Source: Pegea sp. RAD2-039 (taxonomy: Eukaryota > Chordata > Thaliacea > Salpida > Salpidae). Taken from it: a stretch of DNA of 64,000 bases. Shown piece after piece: positions 1-11,300 of this stretch. Location: contig JAQGEQ010000004.1 of the NCBI GenBank assembly GCA_034620365.1, forward strand, positions 43,071-107,070. Reading direction: 5' to 3'. Each line of letters opens with the position of its first letter. Positions within the stretch are counted from its first letter, which is position 1. Position numbers and translations under genes: made by a program. The notes beneath the pieces are model-generated. The model was not told the origin of the DNA and did not search any database. It worked only from the letters and a program-made list of their open reading frames with translations.

Positions 1-488
1 TCACAAACACAAACACGGGTTTTATAGATTCTTAAAAAATATAGGAAGCATATCTCGTCTTTTGTCTAATCTTGGAGACGAACAGGTTTAAACAAATCAT
101 TTTGAAATAAAATTTAGAAAAAGAATTAATATTTTGTAAAAATCGTCACCATAATTTAAAACATTTTCATTTCGAATTAATTTGTTAACTATTTCAGCGC
201 TTGATAGCATTTTTTGATTTAAAAATAAAATTTGTTTGATTGAATATCACAGTATATTATTATTATATTATTCTAGTTATGATTATAATAAGTTTTACAG
301 TAAAATAAAACATTTTGAAAATAAGCTTGAATTGTTTTTTAATAAAATTGTTTGGCTTATTTCAGTTAAAAAAGATGGTTTAATGAAAAATATTTTTGTA
401 GTTTTTATTTTCCGAAATAAATTTAGTTTTTCAAAGTATTCATTTTTTTCCCTTAATATTCTACAACTATTTAATCTCCGTAGTGTAT

Positions 489-705
489 GTCTCCGTAGTG
501 TAGCGGTTATCATACCCGCCTACCAAGCGGGAGGTTTTGGGCTTAAAATCCAGGTTGACACATATTTGCGACAAGGAAAAGTCTATAAAAACCCGGGTAG
601 AAATGTTAGTCTGTTTTATGACAACACTTCTAAGAGACGCAAAACTCCGAATTTAAAGCCAGAGTTGGAGCTTCGTAAGCAGTTTGTCGTTGTACTCAGT
701 GTCTT
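489..705 (+). repeat. tRNA-derived SINE (tRNA-Val/Gly-like head plus body)
   Basis: The first ~70 bp fold like a tRNA. An A-box-like TAGTGTAGCGGTTA is followed by a perfect anticodon stem CCCGC/GCGGG around the loop CTACCAA and a degenerate B box (GGCTTAAAATCC). The arrangement resembles eukaryotic tRNA-Val, but the loop would read as ACC (Gly), and the acceptor ends do not pair, so it is not a working tRNA. The body from about 583 to 705 recurs at 57421-57548 with the same order of sequence. A short reverse-complement match to the body (tctataaaa-ccc) lies at 11-30, possibly another truncated copy. This is the classic structure of a Pol III-transcribed SINE. An open frame across 236-910 is incidental. 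Confidence 0.7.
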
Positions 706-1259
706 TATGGAAGCTTCTGTGACGTCAGTTGGGTGTAGCTGCATCAATTCTTCTGTTCCGCTACATTTCCTTGTTGGCGTGGAGAGTGGAATTCTGCTGC
801 ATGAGCAACAACTGGATCTTCATAAAATTTGCCCTTGTTTACATCATGACTGTTCTCGGTCGAGACTGGCCATTTCCTTATGTTCTTTGCAGCATAAATA
901 TCTGAAATAATTAAAACTCCTTAAGAGAGCTTTATTTTATTATAAAAAATAAAAGTAAAAAACGACGAATAACTCAACACCAAAAGACTAATAAACAAAT
1001 ATTATTTTGAATAGGATTTACGTAAAATAATTTTTGCTGTAAATCAATCATTTATAATTAATGAGAAAATAATTGGATAATAACAAAGAGGGTCACCCAT
1101 ATTTAAAACTTTCTTTCCAGTCATCATATTTATCCATCATCTACTTCAGTAGATAAAGTAAGTCGGAAATATCCTCTTTATAGGACAAAACCATTCAAGA
1201 TCATCCTTAAATAACTCTCGTTCCTCAATGAATGTTGGGCTAGGTTTTGCTTCATTTAC
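706..1259. other. No gene seen
   Basis: AT-rich DNA downstream of the SINE. One TGACGTCA lies near 720. Degraded sequence on the minus strand near 1090-1260 may continue the LTR-element remnant, but I could not read a frame there. Confidence 0.4.
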
Positions 1260-1460
1260 ATTCGGTAAGTCACCAGCAGTTCTTCTTCTAAGCTATCTTG
1301 AAATAAGGTCACTGGACGTTCGTTTTGGTTGAGAGTTGATGCTACATCACTTGCATCGTATTCAATAGTGGCTCCATTAATGGCTTGTAATATTGACTTG
1401 GCTTCTTGAGTTCTTCAAAGTCCTGAATCTCTCTTCTCATCTCTCTTCAAATCATGAAAT
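1260..1460 (-). pseudogene. LTR-retrotransposon (Gypsy-type) RNase H remnant
   Basis: Read on the minus strand, one frame gives ILQAINGATIEYDASDV, then ASTLNQNERPVTLF. This matches the start of the RNase H domain of Gypsy-class pol, where the motif is (E)TDASD-x-A-x-x-ATLNQ-x-x-RPVAFFS. The first catalytic Asp is kept but the surrounding frame is broken by stops and shifts, so this is a decayed fragment. No LTR or integrase was recognised next to it. The family assignment rests on motif recognition only. Confidence 0.5.
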
Positions 1461-2001
1461 GCGGAAAGCTCTACTATTATAATTAGTTGTAAAAGCATCC
1501 CTTTCTGTGAATAGATTTATTGTTTGACTGTAGTTAACGGCTAATCTTTTCACTATTTCGGCCACTACACATTAATCCCTTCCTGAACTATTACTGGGCC
1601 TCACTTTCATTAACGAGCTTTTTAAATTCCACTAATCCATGGCTTCAATAGAAACAAATCAAACTTGCCACTGAAAAATATTTTAACTTCTCAATAAATA
1701 AACCTTCAAACTCTAACCTAACTGACTCATATTCAAACAACAATAAATTTCTCAATTTCAGGTCATCAAGACCTGAGGACTTTCATTATGGACAAAAGTT
1801 CAAATTGATTCATCAAATTCATACCAAATTATAAAATCTTTTACAGAAAATATTTGTTCATTTTTAAAGCTTTTAATCATATATCTTAAATTAGCGTTTA
1901 ACTCTTCAATTAAGAGTCCTAACCTTAAAAAGATAAACAAAAAACTTGAATCTATTCAAAATCTTTTACAAGAAAAGCTTGATGTGGCATATCCCTTTTC
2001 T
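1461..2001. other. No gene seen; possible transposon debris
   Basis: Short broken frames on both strands between the RNase H remnant and the LINE fragment. Nothing could be assigned. Confidence 0.35.
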
Positions 2002-2685
2002 TCATACGAAGACTGTCTCTCAATCTCAATAACAACTCTAAGTGATTTGCGCGAGACCAGAAAGACATTTCGTAGAGCTGCAAGAAAATTCGAAAGGCCT
2101 TGTTAAATCGAACAGATCTAAGCTACAGCAGCAAAGGGTGACACTAAATCTGTTTATGATGGTGTTAGATGTGCAACCAGACCCACAAAACCGCTCCGCT
2201 GCAATCTACTACAGAGATCTTGTACAATAAAGACGAGCAACTAGGTTAGGTGGATGGAACATTTCGCCCCTTTACTCCCAACGAAACACCGTGACCAACA
2301 CGCTAGATAAAATAGAACGATTACCAATCACACACGATGGAACGTTGGATAAAGTGGAACAACTACCAATCATACACGATCTAGATTGCAAACCAACAAG
2401 AGAAGAACTCAGAAAATCCATTTCAGCAATCGGTTCTGGAAAACCAGCAGGTAGTAGCGGTATATCCTCAGACCTACTGAAACAATGTAAAACTTGCCGT
2501 CTGCCCCTTATCCACGATATTTTAATCAAATGTTGGAAGGAAGAAGATGTTTCAGAAGACATGTGGTATGTAAAGAGTATAACACGTTGCACAAAAACAA
2601 GGGTGCTAGGTCTGATTGCAACAATTACAAAGGGATATTCTTGCTTAACATTGTAGGCATTCGCTCGTGTGCTACTTCCTCGCCT
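2002..2685 (+). mobile_element. Non-LTR retrotransposon fragment (family 1, copy 1): linker and start of reverse transcriptase
   Basis: Two overlapping frames together give the region before and at the start of a LINE reverse transcriptase. They read 'REELRKSISAIGSGKPAGSS' near 2400-2460, then 'HKNKGARSDCNNYKGIFLL' near 2590-2650. These correspond to the widespread LINE motifs GK(A)PGSDGI and YKNKGDRSDCNNYRGISLL. Stops and frameshifts make it a dead copy. It breaks off at about 2685. A second copy lies in inverse orientation at 39375-40206 and is about 98% identical over the shared part by eye, so both are recent. Confidence 0.75.
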
Positions 2686-5600
2686 TATTATTATTCAGAT
2701 TTTTCATTATTTTTCTGCTGATATCGTTTTGTTTTTGTTCATCTACAGCTATTCGTTGAATAAATATAAATAAATATACCACAATATCCAAATTTCGTTG
2801 AATATTATTTTATAGTTAAAAAGTTTTTACATAAAGTGATGAAATAATTTTTTTAAGGGTTTTTAAAAATCTGAATTTAAAAATCTAAAATTGTTGTTTA
2901 TGAAATAAGCTACTATAAAATATATTTCGATTATCGTCGCTTCAAGTTGTCTACAAGAATTTAGTATTTTTTCTAGAAACCAAAATTTTAAGATTCAGTG
3001 TTCAAGAATTTTAAATCAAAATATTTACTTACAGAGCTTTCTGTCTATTAAAAAGTTTCAATAAATAATTTTTATTACTTGACAAATAGTTCTATGTACT
3101 CAACAAACGGAATTTATATTCAAATATTTTTTGAATGTTTTAATAATGTTCCAAACATTTTCGAAAATCCAGTTTACTGCTTTTCGACTTATTTCAATAA
3201 TCACAAATTTTCATCCATTAATTTCTTTCAAGCACCAAAATATTATCTTTTTAATATAGATTTTATTGAATGAAACTTGATTAAAAGTGTTATTGTTTGT
3301 TTAGTGGGTTTTACTCCTACCCATAAATTGTTTTTGTTATTTTTATCATTTCATATCGATTTAAACTCAGATAACCCGACACTAAAAAGTAAACTTTTTT
3401 AACTTTTAAATTATCTTCGAAATAATTTTTACATTTAAAGCTTTGGAAATATTTTTGAATTTTAATCATTTCTTAGATATTTTTTCACCAGTTACGAATT
3501 TATTAAAAAAAAAGATTTTTCTATATTACTAACTGTTTCTGTTTATTTCTTTAAGACTTTTTCTGTTTTTTAGCTTTTAAGAGTAGTAAAAAAATGAAAT
3601 TTGATTTTTTTTGTTTAAAGTAGAAAACGTTAGTATTTTAATAGTGATTACAAATAAATAAAAAATAAGTACAAAGTGTAACCAAAAGTTCATCTATAAA
3701 TGATTTTTATTTTTAATATTATTTGATAGGTTTAGTAAGTCGTCAGAAAACTTAATCCTTGTACCATATGTATTTATGACAGTTAAAAATAAGTTTATCA
3801 TTTAGTTGAAATTAATATTCATTTTAACAGCTTTATAATTTGAAATGTTAAGTTAATGGATTATATAGGTTTATTGAAAAAACAATATAAAGATTCTGAT
3901 TTTGATAGGCCTTCAAGCTTATTAGACACTTTGTGCTAAAATTTTTCATATTTTAAGCCTGGTGAGTGTTAGGTGGCTAGATAGTTACTTTGTAATAGTA
4001 ATTATCAAGTAAAATTATTGAGAGTAGAACTTCTTTTAAAGTACAAAGTTGACATGAAGTTTATATAAGGACCTAATAGATCTTTTAAAATAATATAATT
4101 TTGAAGTAGATAATTTAAAGATAGTTTTAAAGCTTTTGTAAAATTGAAATAGCATACTTTTGCATAATTACAAAACACTATTTTATAGTTTTCTCAAGCT
4201 TTGGAACATTTTTATACCAAAAAATTAGAACTAGATAGAGGTAGTGGTTATAATTAAACAAAATAATTTAGATTAATTCTTGAAATATTTTTATCGGTAA
4301 CATATTTAACAATATTGAATAGTGTGTAAAGGTTATTTGATTTAATTGTGAATACTAGTCGCTATATTTTTCTTTAGTGCAGTTTTAGACAATTTTAGTA
4401 AACGTCATCTATTATTAATTCTTATTGAACTTTCAAAAGTTACTAAAACTAAAATAAGTTAAAAGCTTTTTTTACCAGTTTTGGCAGTGCGGAGTTTGAA
4501 TAGGGTTTGTTTGTGGAATTACGTCATTGTAAACCGCCAATGGATTTTTATTAGAATTTACACATTTAATTATACTATGCCAACTAAAAGACTGAAATAT
4601 TTCAGCTTTTTTGTTTATAAATATGCATGAATCTAGAAATTTAATTACTTTAGGCAGAGTGGCTGTGTTTGTTTACAAGATGATTTTAATTAAAATTTTG
4701 CTAGTATCTACGTAATTTATTAATATTTTTTTCTTTGTTACATTTTTTATTTTTAGAATTTTTTTTTTCAATATTTTTACAAATAAATTAAACTTTTTAT
4801 TCTATTTTAGACATCAATATCATGACTGAAAACTATTTATAACTAAATATTTATCAACATGTAGTTAGATATAATTTTTGTACAAATAGATCATTACAAA
4901 TTGTTTTATTCTTTACTTTTTACTTTTAGAATTAAAGAAATAAGTTGAGATATATATTCTATAAATTTGTTGTCTTTTTTTACAACTTTTACTGCCTTTG
5001 TACTTGAATATTAAAAAAACTTATAAAGCATTCTTGTAAATCACTTAAGGTTTGTATTTAAAGTATATAAACCCTTTATAAGATAACTTTAATATAAAAC
5101 TGGTATTATATTTATAAATCAAATTATATTATTTGTAAATAATCTTATATTATAAGTTTAAATAATTTTTGTAAGCTTTAAATTATTTTAGTTTTAAATT
5201 ATAAGCTTAAAAGAAAATCAGTTTAAATAAAATTGTTTTTCAGATTTAACATTTTTATCAGCATACAATCTATGATACACTAAAGGTTATTATTATTTTT
5301 TGTTGATTATTTATGTTTCTATTGTTTGAAAAACAAAGTTGATTTTGTTGAATTTATCTTCTTGGTATATTTGAGTTTTGTTTTGAACTATTAAAAGCAT
5401 GTTTTATAAAAAATATTTTTAGCTGAGTTTTTGTGTTGTTAAAAAGTTTATTAATTATAATTATTATTTTTTAATTAATAAATTTAAAGTTGATGACTAA
5501 ATCATAAAATTTGGTCTCTTCTATTGAAGAATTATCAACAATATTCAAATTTTATTTTATATAAATGCAAATACCTCGTCTTGTTGATGAGGTAGTAAAA

Positions 5601-5836
5601 CTGATAAACTGTTCAAAGATTTTATTATCTATCTGAGTTTATCTACTTTCCACAAAAAACTTTTAAAGATTAGATATATTAAGAAAACCTTTTACTTGAA
5701 ATCTTCTAATTATTTCATCTTTTATTTTAAAGGATTTTTATGAATGCTAATAAGAATATTAGGGTATAAAGAAACTAAGAACCAAAACTTTTTGAGTTTT
5801 TTAATATTTGATCAATTTTTTGAAGTACTCAAACCT
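2686..5836. other. AT-rich intergenic DNA upstream of RAPGEF1
   Basis: No convincing coding region, RNA gene or repeat family. A slightly GC-richer patch with an ACGTCA half-site lies near 4480-4560. It is the only place upstream of the RAPGEF1 start that looks promoter-like, but this is weak. Confidence 0.4.
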
Positions 5837-8345
5837 ATGGCAGATAGCCCTGTTCTAAAAAAAGGTAATTTTTATACCCAAAAGTAAACTGGATAAGATT
5901 TGTTATTTTTTACTTCTTATTTTTGTGCCATAAATTTTATTTAGTGTTTTAGACTTTTAATGATAAATTTTGGTTGTAGATTTATCTGTCAGTCAAGAAG
6001 TCATTAAACGAGTGAAAAATAGTAAACAAAAAATCAAAAATTCTTTCAAAGCCTCTAAAGACGCTCTTATTAAAGATAAATATCTTCAACTGAGAAAATC
6101 TAAAGGTTTTTATCCTATTTTTTATTCTCATTAACTTTTGGATAAGTTTATATTTAGCACAAATTTTTTCAAGATAAAGTTGTTTGATTTCCATATTTAG
6201 TAATAATATTAAAAGTTTCAATTTAAAGTAGGCTTCTTTTAATAAATTTTAAGAATTAATTAGTTAGTTTTGAAAGTTTATTTTTATCAATGAAAATTTT
6301 ATTGATTAAAAATAAATAATTAAAATGTAATTTCAGTTTGATAAAAACTATTTCATCTTTTTATTAAATTGTCATTTGAATTTATCTCACTTCTGAATTA
6401 GAAGAAACATTTTTTTCTTTTCATATTTTCTTCACATCTTAATTAGCATCAAAACAATTTCAATTTTTTGCTTCAACTTATTAATTTGCAAACTAAAGCT
6501 GTGTGTGCTTTAAAATCCATATTTTTCTACCAGTATACATCATCAGAAGACTTCTTCAACCTTAAACATGATGCGTTTCAGTAAGATGTGTTTATGTTTA
6601 ATATCTAAACAAGTTCCTGAAACTGGCCTGGCATGCTTTTATTTTTAGGTTTTTTGGGTTTCACTGCTGTAGTTGAAAGTGAACTTTTGCATGCGCAACA
6701 GACATTGGTTTATTTTTAGTTGATAAAAAGCTGTTCTATCTCACTTCTATCTTTATAAGATTTTAGCTTTCTAACTTCTAAAATATTCAACTAAATTTGT
6801 TTCTATATTTCTGAAATATTCTTTTCTGACAAAGTGAGTTTTTTGTAAACTTAAAGTTTTGTCTAACTAGATTTTTCCAAAAGTAATTTCAGCGTATGTC
6901 TTTTAAGATTTGAAGGTCTTCAACAGATTTTCATCCCTAAATTTAATTTAATAATGAATTTTATTCAGTTTTATCTTTAAAGTATTTGATAGCTACTGGA
7001 AAAGTATTTCTCAAATTAATTTCCAATTAAAAGTATTCGCAAGTAGTAATCTCATTTAAATTCCCATCTTTGAAAAGTTTTCTTCTAAACTGTTTATGCA
7101 ATGAAATTTGGAAATATTCAGTGAAGCAAGCGCTTATTGGTTGCTTTATCTATTAAAAATTCATATTTTTTTTTCCTTTTTACAATTTCTTTATCTTCTT
7201 TTCACTTGAGTAAGTTTTCAAATGAAGAATATTTGATCCAAATATTTTTCTCATTTGATCTTTAAGGTGTTTAAGATCATTTAGAAACAAAATCTAGATG
7301 GCCTTTCCACTTCATTTTTAACTTTTCAAGGTTTTTTAGCCTGCTAGTAATTGTGGATATCTTTTTAGTATGTTATGCATGAGTAGTTCCAAAGTGAAGC
7401 TCTATTATTCTCAAATATTTCTATTTCGTATGAAGGAAATCGTTTACGAAACGAGAAAGGTCGATCTTCGCCATCTAGTAGTCAAGAAGACCTTCCCAAA
7501 TCCAATGATAAAGTCACTATTAAAAAGGTTTTGAAACTTACAAATAATTTCAACTTAATCTAATTGAAATATGATTAGGATAACACAGAACCGCGTTTAC
7601 AAAAACTCCAGAAAGACATCAACGTTGCGATCGTTTATTTAAGAGCTGTTGTCGCAAAGAAGAGGCATGAACAATTTATTGGATCAGCGAATGAAATGCT
7701 AGATATGATCATCAAACTGTTTTCTATTGCTTTTGCTAATAAGCAATATGATGAAAGGTAATTTCTAAATCAATATTTGTGAATTTTTCATAAAATTATT
7801 TCATTTTTATGAAACTTTTGATAAATCTTCACATCTTCATCAGAAGCTAATGTCACTTCTCTATATTTCGTCAATATCTGAATGATAATTTGCTAAATCT
7901 AAATCTTGATAAACAATTTAAACTCTGAGGAGTTTTTATTTGCTGCAAAAATCACTTCAACGACTTTTACATCAACAATTTTTGAATGAAATTCGTTGGT
8001 TTATAAATAAAACCAAAAACCAGCTCGAAGATTGGATTTGTTAAATCTCAAACCTCCAACATTTTAAAATAACTTCCTTTTCTAAAGATTAAAATCCACA
8101 AATCACTTCACTTACATCACAGCCAACAACTGATGACGTCATCAACGCGTGTCACTTTTACAGTAGCGCTCTGGTATCATGTAGGAATTGTGTAGTTCAG
8201 AGTCTCGGTAAAATCATCTATTGGGTCGATATGTTGCTGTTAGAAGAGAAGATAGGAGGGGTACCTGAATCTCAGCAACAACAACATGGACCTGTAAACA
8301 ACACAACACTCGAACTTGAGATGGATGGCGTTCCTTTGATGATAA
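5837..8345 (+). CDS. RAPGEF1: RAPGEF1 exons 1-5: start and N-terminal domain
   Basis: Exons: 5837-5864, 5980-6105, 7436-7527, 7579-7757 and 8164-8345. Exons 2-3 encode a lysine/serine-rich stretch like the basic N terminus of C3G. Exon 4 reads [20 protein letters not shown] and exon 5 begins [20 protein letters not shown]. Both match the conserved C3G N-terminal domain (human ...HSSALSSCYSRVYQSLANLI). Exon 5 was started at 8164 rather than at the earlier AG near 8122 because only 8164 keeps the phase. The intron just before it contains TGATGACGTCATCA. Exons 1-3 are inferred from frame and splice sites; exons 4-5 are secure. Confidence 0.8.
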
Positions 8346-11300
8346 GTAAGTCCTCCTTCGATCTTCTTGATCAGATCTTCATCTAATATTTGCTGAAGGA
8401 GTTTTTTTCAACTCTTTTATTCGAAGTTATTCGAAAAATTTATAGAATTTCCGCCAAGTCTTTGAGACTTGCAAAAGAAGTTGTTTGAGAAAGTCTTTAA
8501 CCCAAACCCATTTCTCCTTAACCACTTACCTCTTGTAATTAATCAATGAGATTCAAGTTTGACTTCATCACTTATTTTCAGTAATCTTAAAACATCTCTT
8601 CTTGAATCAGTGGTTCTGAAGACCCTCCTTCTAGCCAGATATTCACTTTCCAACTTTGTTTCATGATTTATTCACCTACCTGCTGACCTTCATTTGTAGT
8701 TAGCTACAGTTGCTTCTTTATTACGTCACGCCTTATTAAACTCGCGAGCACATGACGTCATCACTTGAGCTGTACTAGTTGGTGAAACAAAAAGTTAATC
8801 ATGTAGATTTCGATTTACCAAAATGGCTTTTTACTTTTATGCCCGAAAAATGTAAATTATTCATTTAATGAAACAAACAGCTGACTACTTACTGATGACG
8901 TCATCATCGGGTGCTTCTTTCAGCTTCTTTTCACCGCGGTGTCGAAAATCTATTCCTGGAGATCTTCAAGAGATTAGATAAAGAGTCTTCAATTGCTCCT
9001 CCACCACAAGAGCATCAATCTGTGGATGCAGCAAATGCGAGAGCTATTTCAAGGTGAAGCTTTTGTAAATCATGATTTACGCGAAACTTTTCAAATTATT
9101 TGTTTTTTTATTGACTTGGCAAGTTATTTATACAATCGCTCAATTTGTTCAAAGTATTTATTGAAAAGTTGTTGTTGAAAATTCAGTGAAACTACAAATA
9201 GATTGAATTTTTTTGTCGTGATGTTACTAATCTAAGATTTCTACTTCTTAATCACAATTTCTTCAAATTTCTTTCTAACTCGAAATATTTAAACGGAAAT
9301 GAACTTTATAGAAGTGATGACTTATAAAGGATTTCCACAAACTAAATTGACATCAACAATTTATTTTTCAAATAAATATTTGCAAAAAACTTTTAACAAA
9401 AGTATATTTTCGAAATTAAATTGTTGATAAATAATTTTTTATTGAAATTAATTTCAAAATTTCGATTTGTAGCCAACCAAATATAGTTGATGAAAATGTA
9501 AATAATCTTCATCTATATCTAAAAACTCTTTCACGAGATACTTTAGGGCATAAGACACAAATAATTGTCATCAACTTGCACAAATCTTTATTTTTCTCAA
9601 TCTTTTGATGCTTCACTTTTTAAAGATGAGGTTGTGGTTTTATAACTAATTGCTTAATTATAAATCAGCTGTTCGTTGCCAAGCAACCAACAAAGCTTCA
9701 TCTAATCATTTTTCCTTCTTCAAAATCTTTTGTTTTGTTCTAGAATATCTGATCTTTCAATATCTGATCATAAATTGACTCTATTTGAAGAGGAAGATAA
9801 AGATCAACGAATCCCTCCAACACTCCCTCCAAAGAAGATCAGCCCCAAGACTAGTAGTTACAACTTACAGGTGTGCTCATCGAAGCGTGAACTGATCAAC
9901 CAATCACAATCCATTATTCATATTACAGTTCAACAACTTAAAAATAAAATCTTTAGCAAAGTCCCAGGAGGATTTGGTTGGTGACGTCACAAACCAAAGC
10001 GCTATTAGAGACACGGGCTTACTACGTCATCAGCAGCAGCACTACTGTCAAAGTAGTGATCGAACTAGCGTGTGTTCAAGTAACATTAGCAACGATACGT
10101 CAGGTCTGTCACCTTTATCGAAAAATTCGTGCGCTTCGTTTGCTTCTGTTTATTTCTAGAAATTTCTAAAAAAAATTTCTAAAATTATCCAGAAGAAATT
10201 AGTTTAACATTAGAGGTTTGAAATATCTTTAAAAAGAACCTCTTGTCCTGGTACTCAAGGAAACGGCAGTGATTGGTGATGGTTGTCCCACGATGTCGGT
10301 CCACATCACCTCTTGTCCTGGTACTCAAGAAAACGACAGTGATTGGTGATGGTTGTCCCACGACGTCGGTCCACATCACCTCTTGTCTTCCCTCTCTTTG
10401 TCAACAATGGGCGACCCGAAAGTGGTTGACTTCAGGGACTGTCACGAGCCTTCTTTAGACATTTACTGATCCCTTCTTAGTCCAACTAGCTGCTTGTAGC
10501 TTAGAAATGTAGATTTAGTTGGCAGATAGAATTAGGAAAACATAAAAGTCGTAGACAGTTGATATTTTCAAACAAATTTTCATTCAACTGTTTATTACCA
10601 GCTCAACGCTCGTCATGCTTTACTACATTTATCCTTGTTACAATTTTCAAATTGTAAATAATTTTATCACCAGATTCATCTGAGTTCTTCACAAATGGTG
10701 TAGCCACTCATAAACACACCAGCTACCCGACTAGTAGTGACCACTTTGCATCAACAACTTCTTTATCAACTCATGGAGTTGAAAGTGATTTTATGAAGAG
10801 ATTTACAATTCCACTAAATGACAGACCTGCTTCGCTTCCTGATCGGAACGTGTTGTTAAGCGCGATGCAAAGGTAAGTTGCAAATCTGCTGCAAACCAAA
10901 CAACTTTTGCTGCTTCAAATAATCTCGCGTGATTGCTACTGACAACTTGTATCACTCCCAACATCTTTCGCAATACGCGGGTCTGACGTCATCAGTCGAT
11001 AATAGCTGGTTGTTACGTCATCACGTGATTATTTAAGACTTTTTACGATTAGATTAAATATTCCTCCGATGATAATGATGGAGGTTGAAGATGATAACAG
11101 CTCTCAATCCACTTGTGATCATCTGATCATCAGGTTTGTGTCCCAATCCTCATCTTTACAATCTCCACAATCATCCTTTTTTCATCTTTTATTTTGATGA
11201 CGTCATCATTTGTTTAGGCAAATTATTTGATTTGAACCAATCAGCAGCTCGCTCACTTTATTAAATTATCTGCATCAATTTTCAGTCCTGCTCGAAGATG

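Noticed and set aside
1-30. Reverse-complement match to the SINE body
   Set aside because: Only about 20 bp at the window edge; too short to call.
489-560. Functional tRNA gene
   Set aside because: The acceptor arms do not pair and the B box is degenerate; better explained as the head of a SINE.
236-910. 224-codon open frame on the plus strand
   Set aside because: AT-rich, low-complexity product crossing a SINE; no domain and no splice context.
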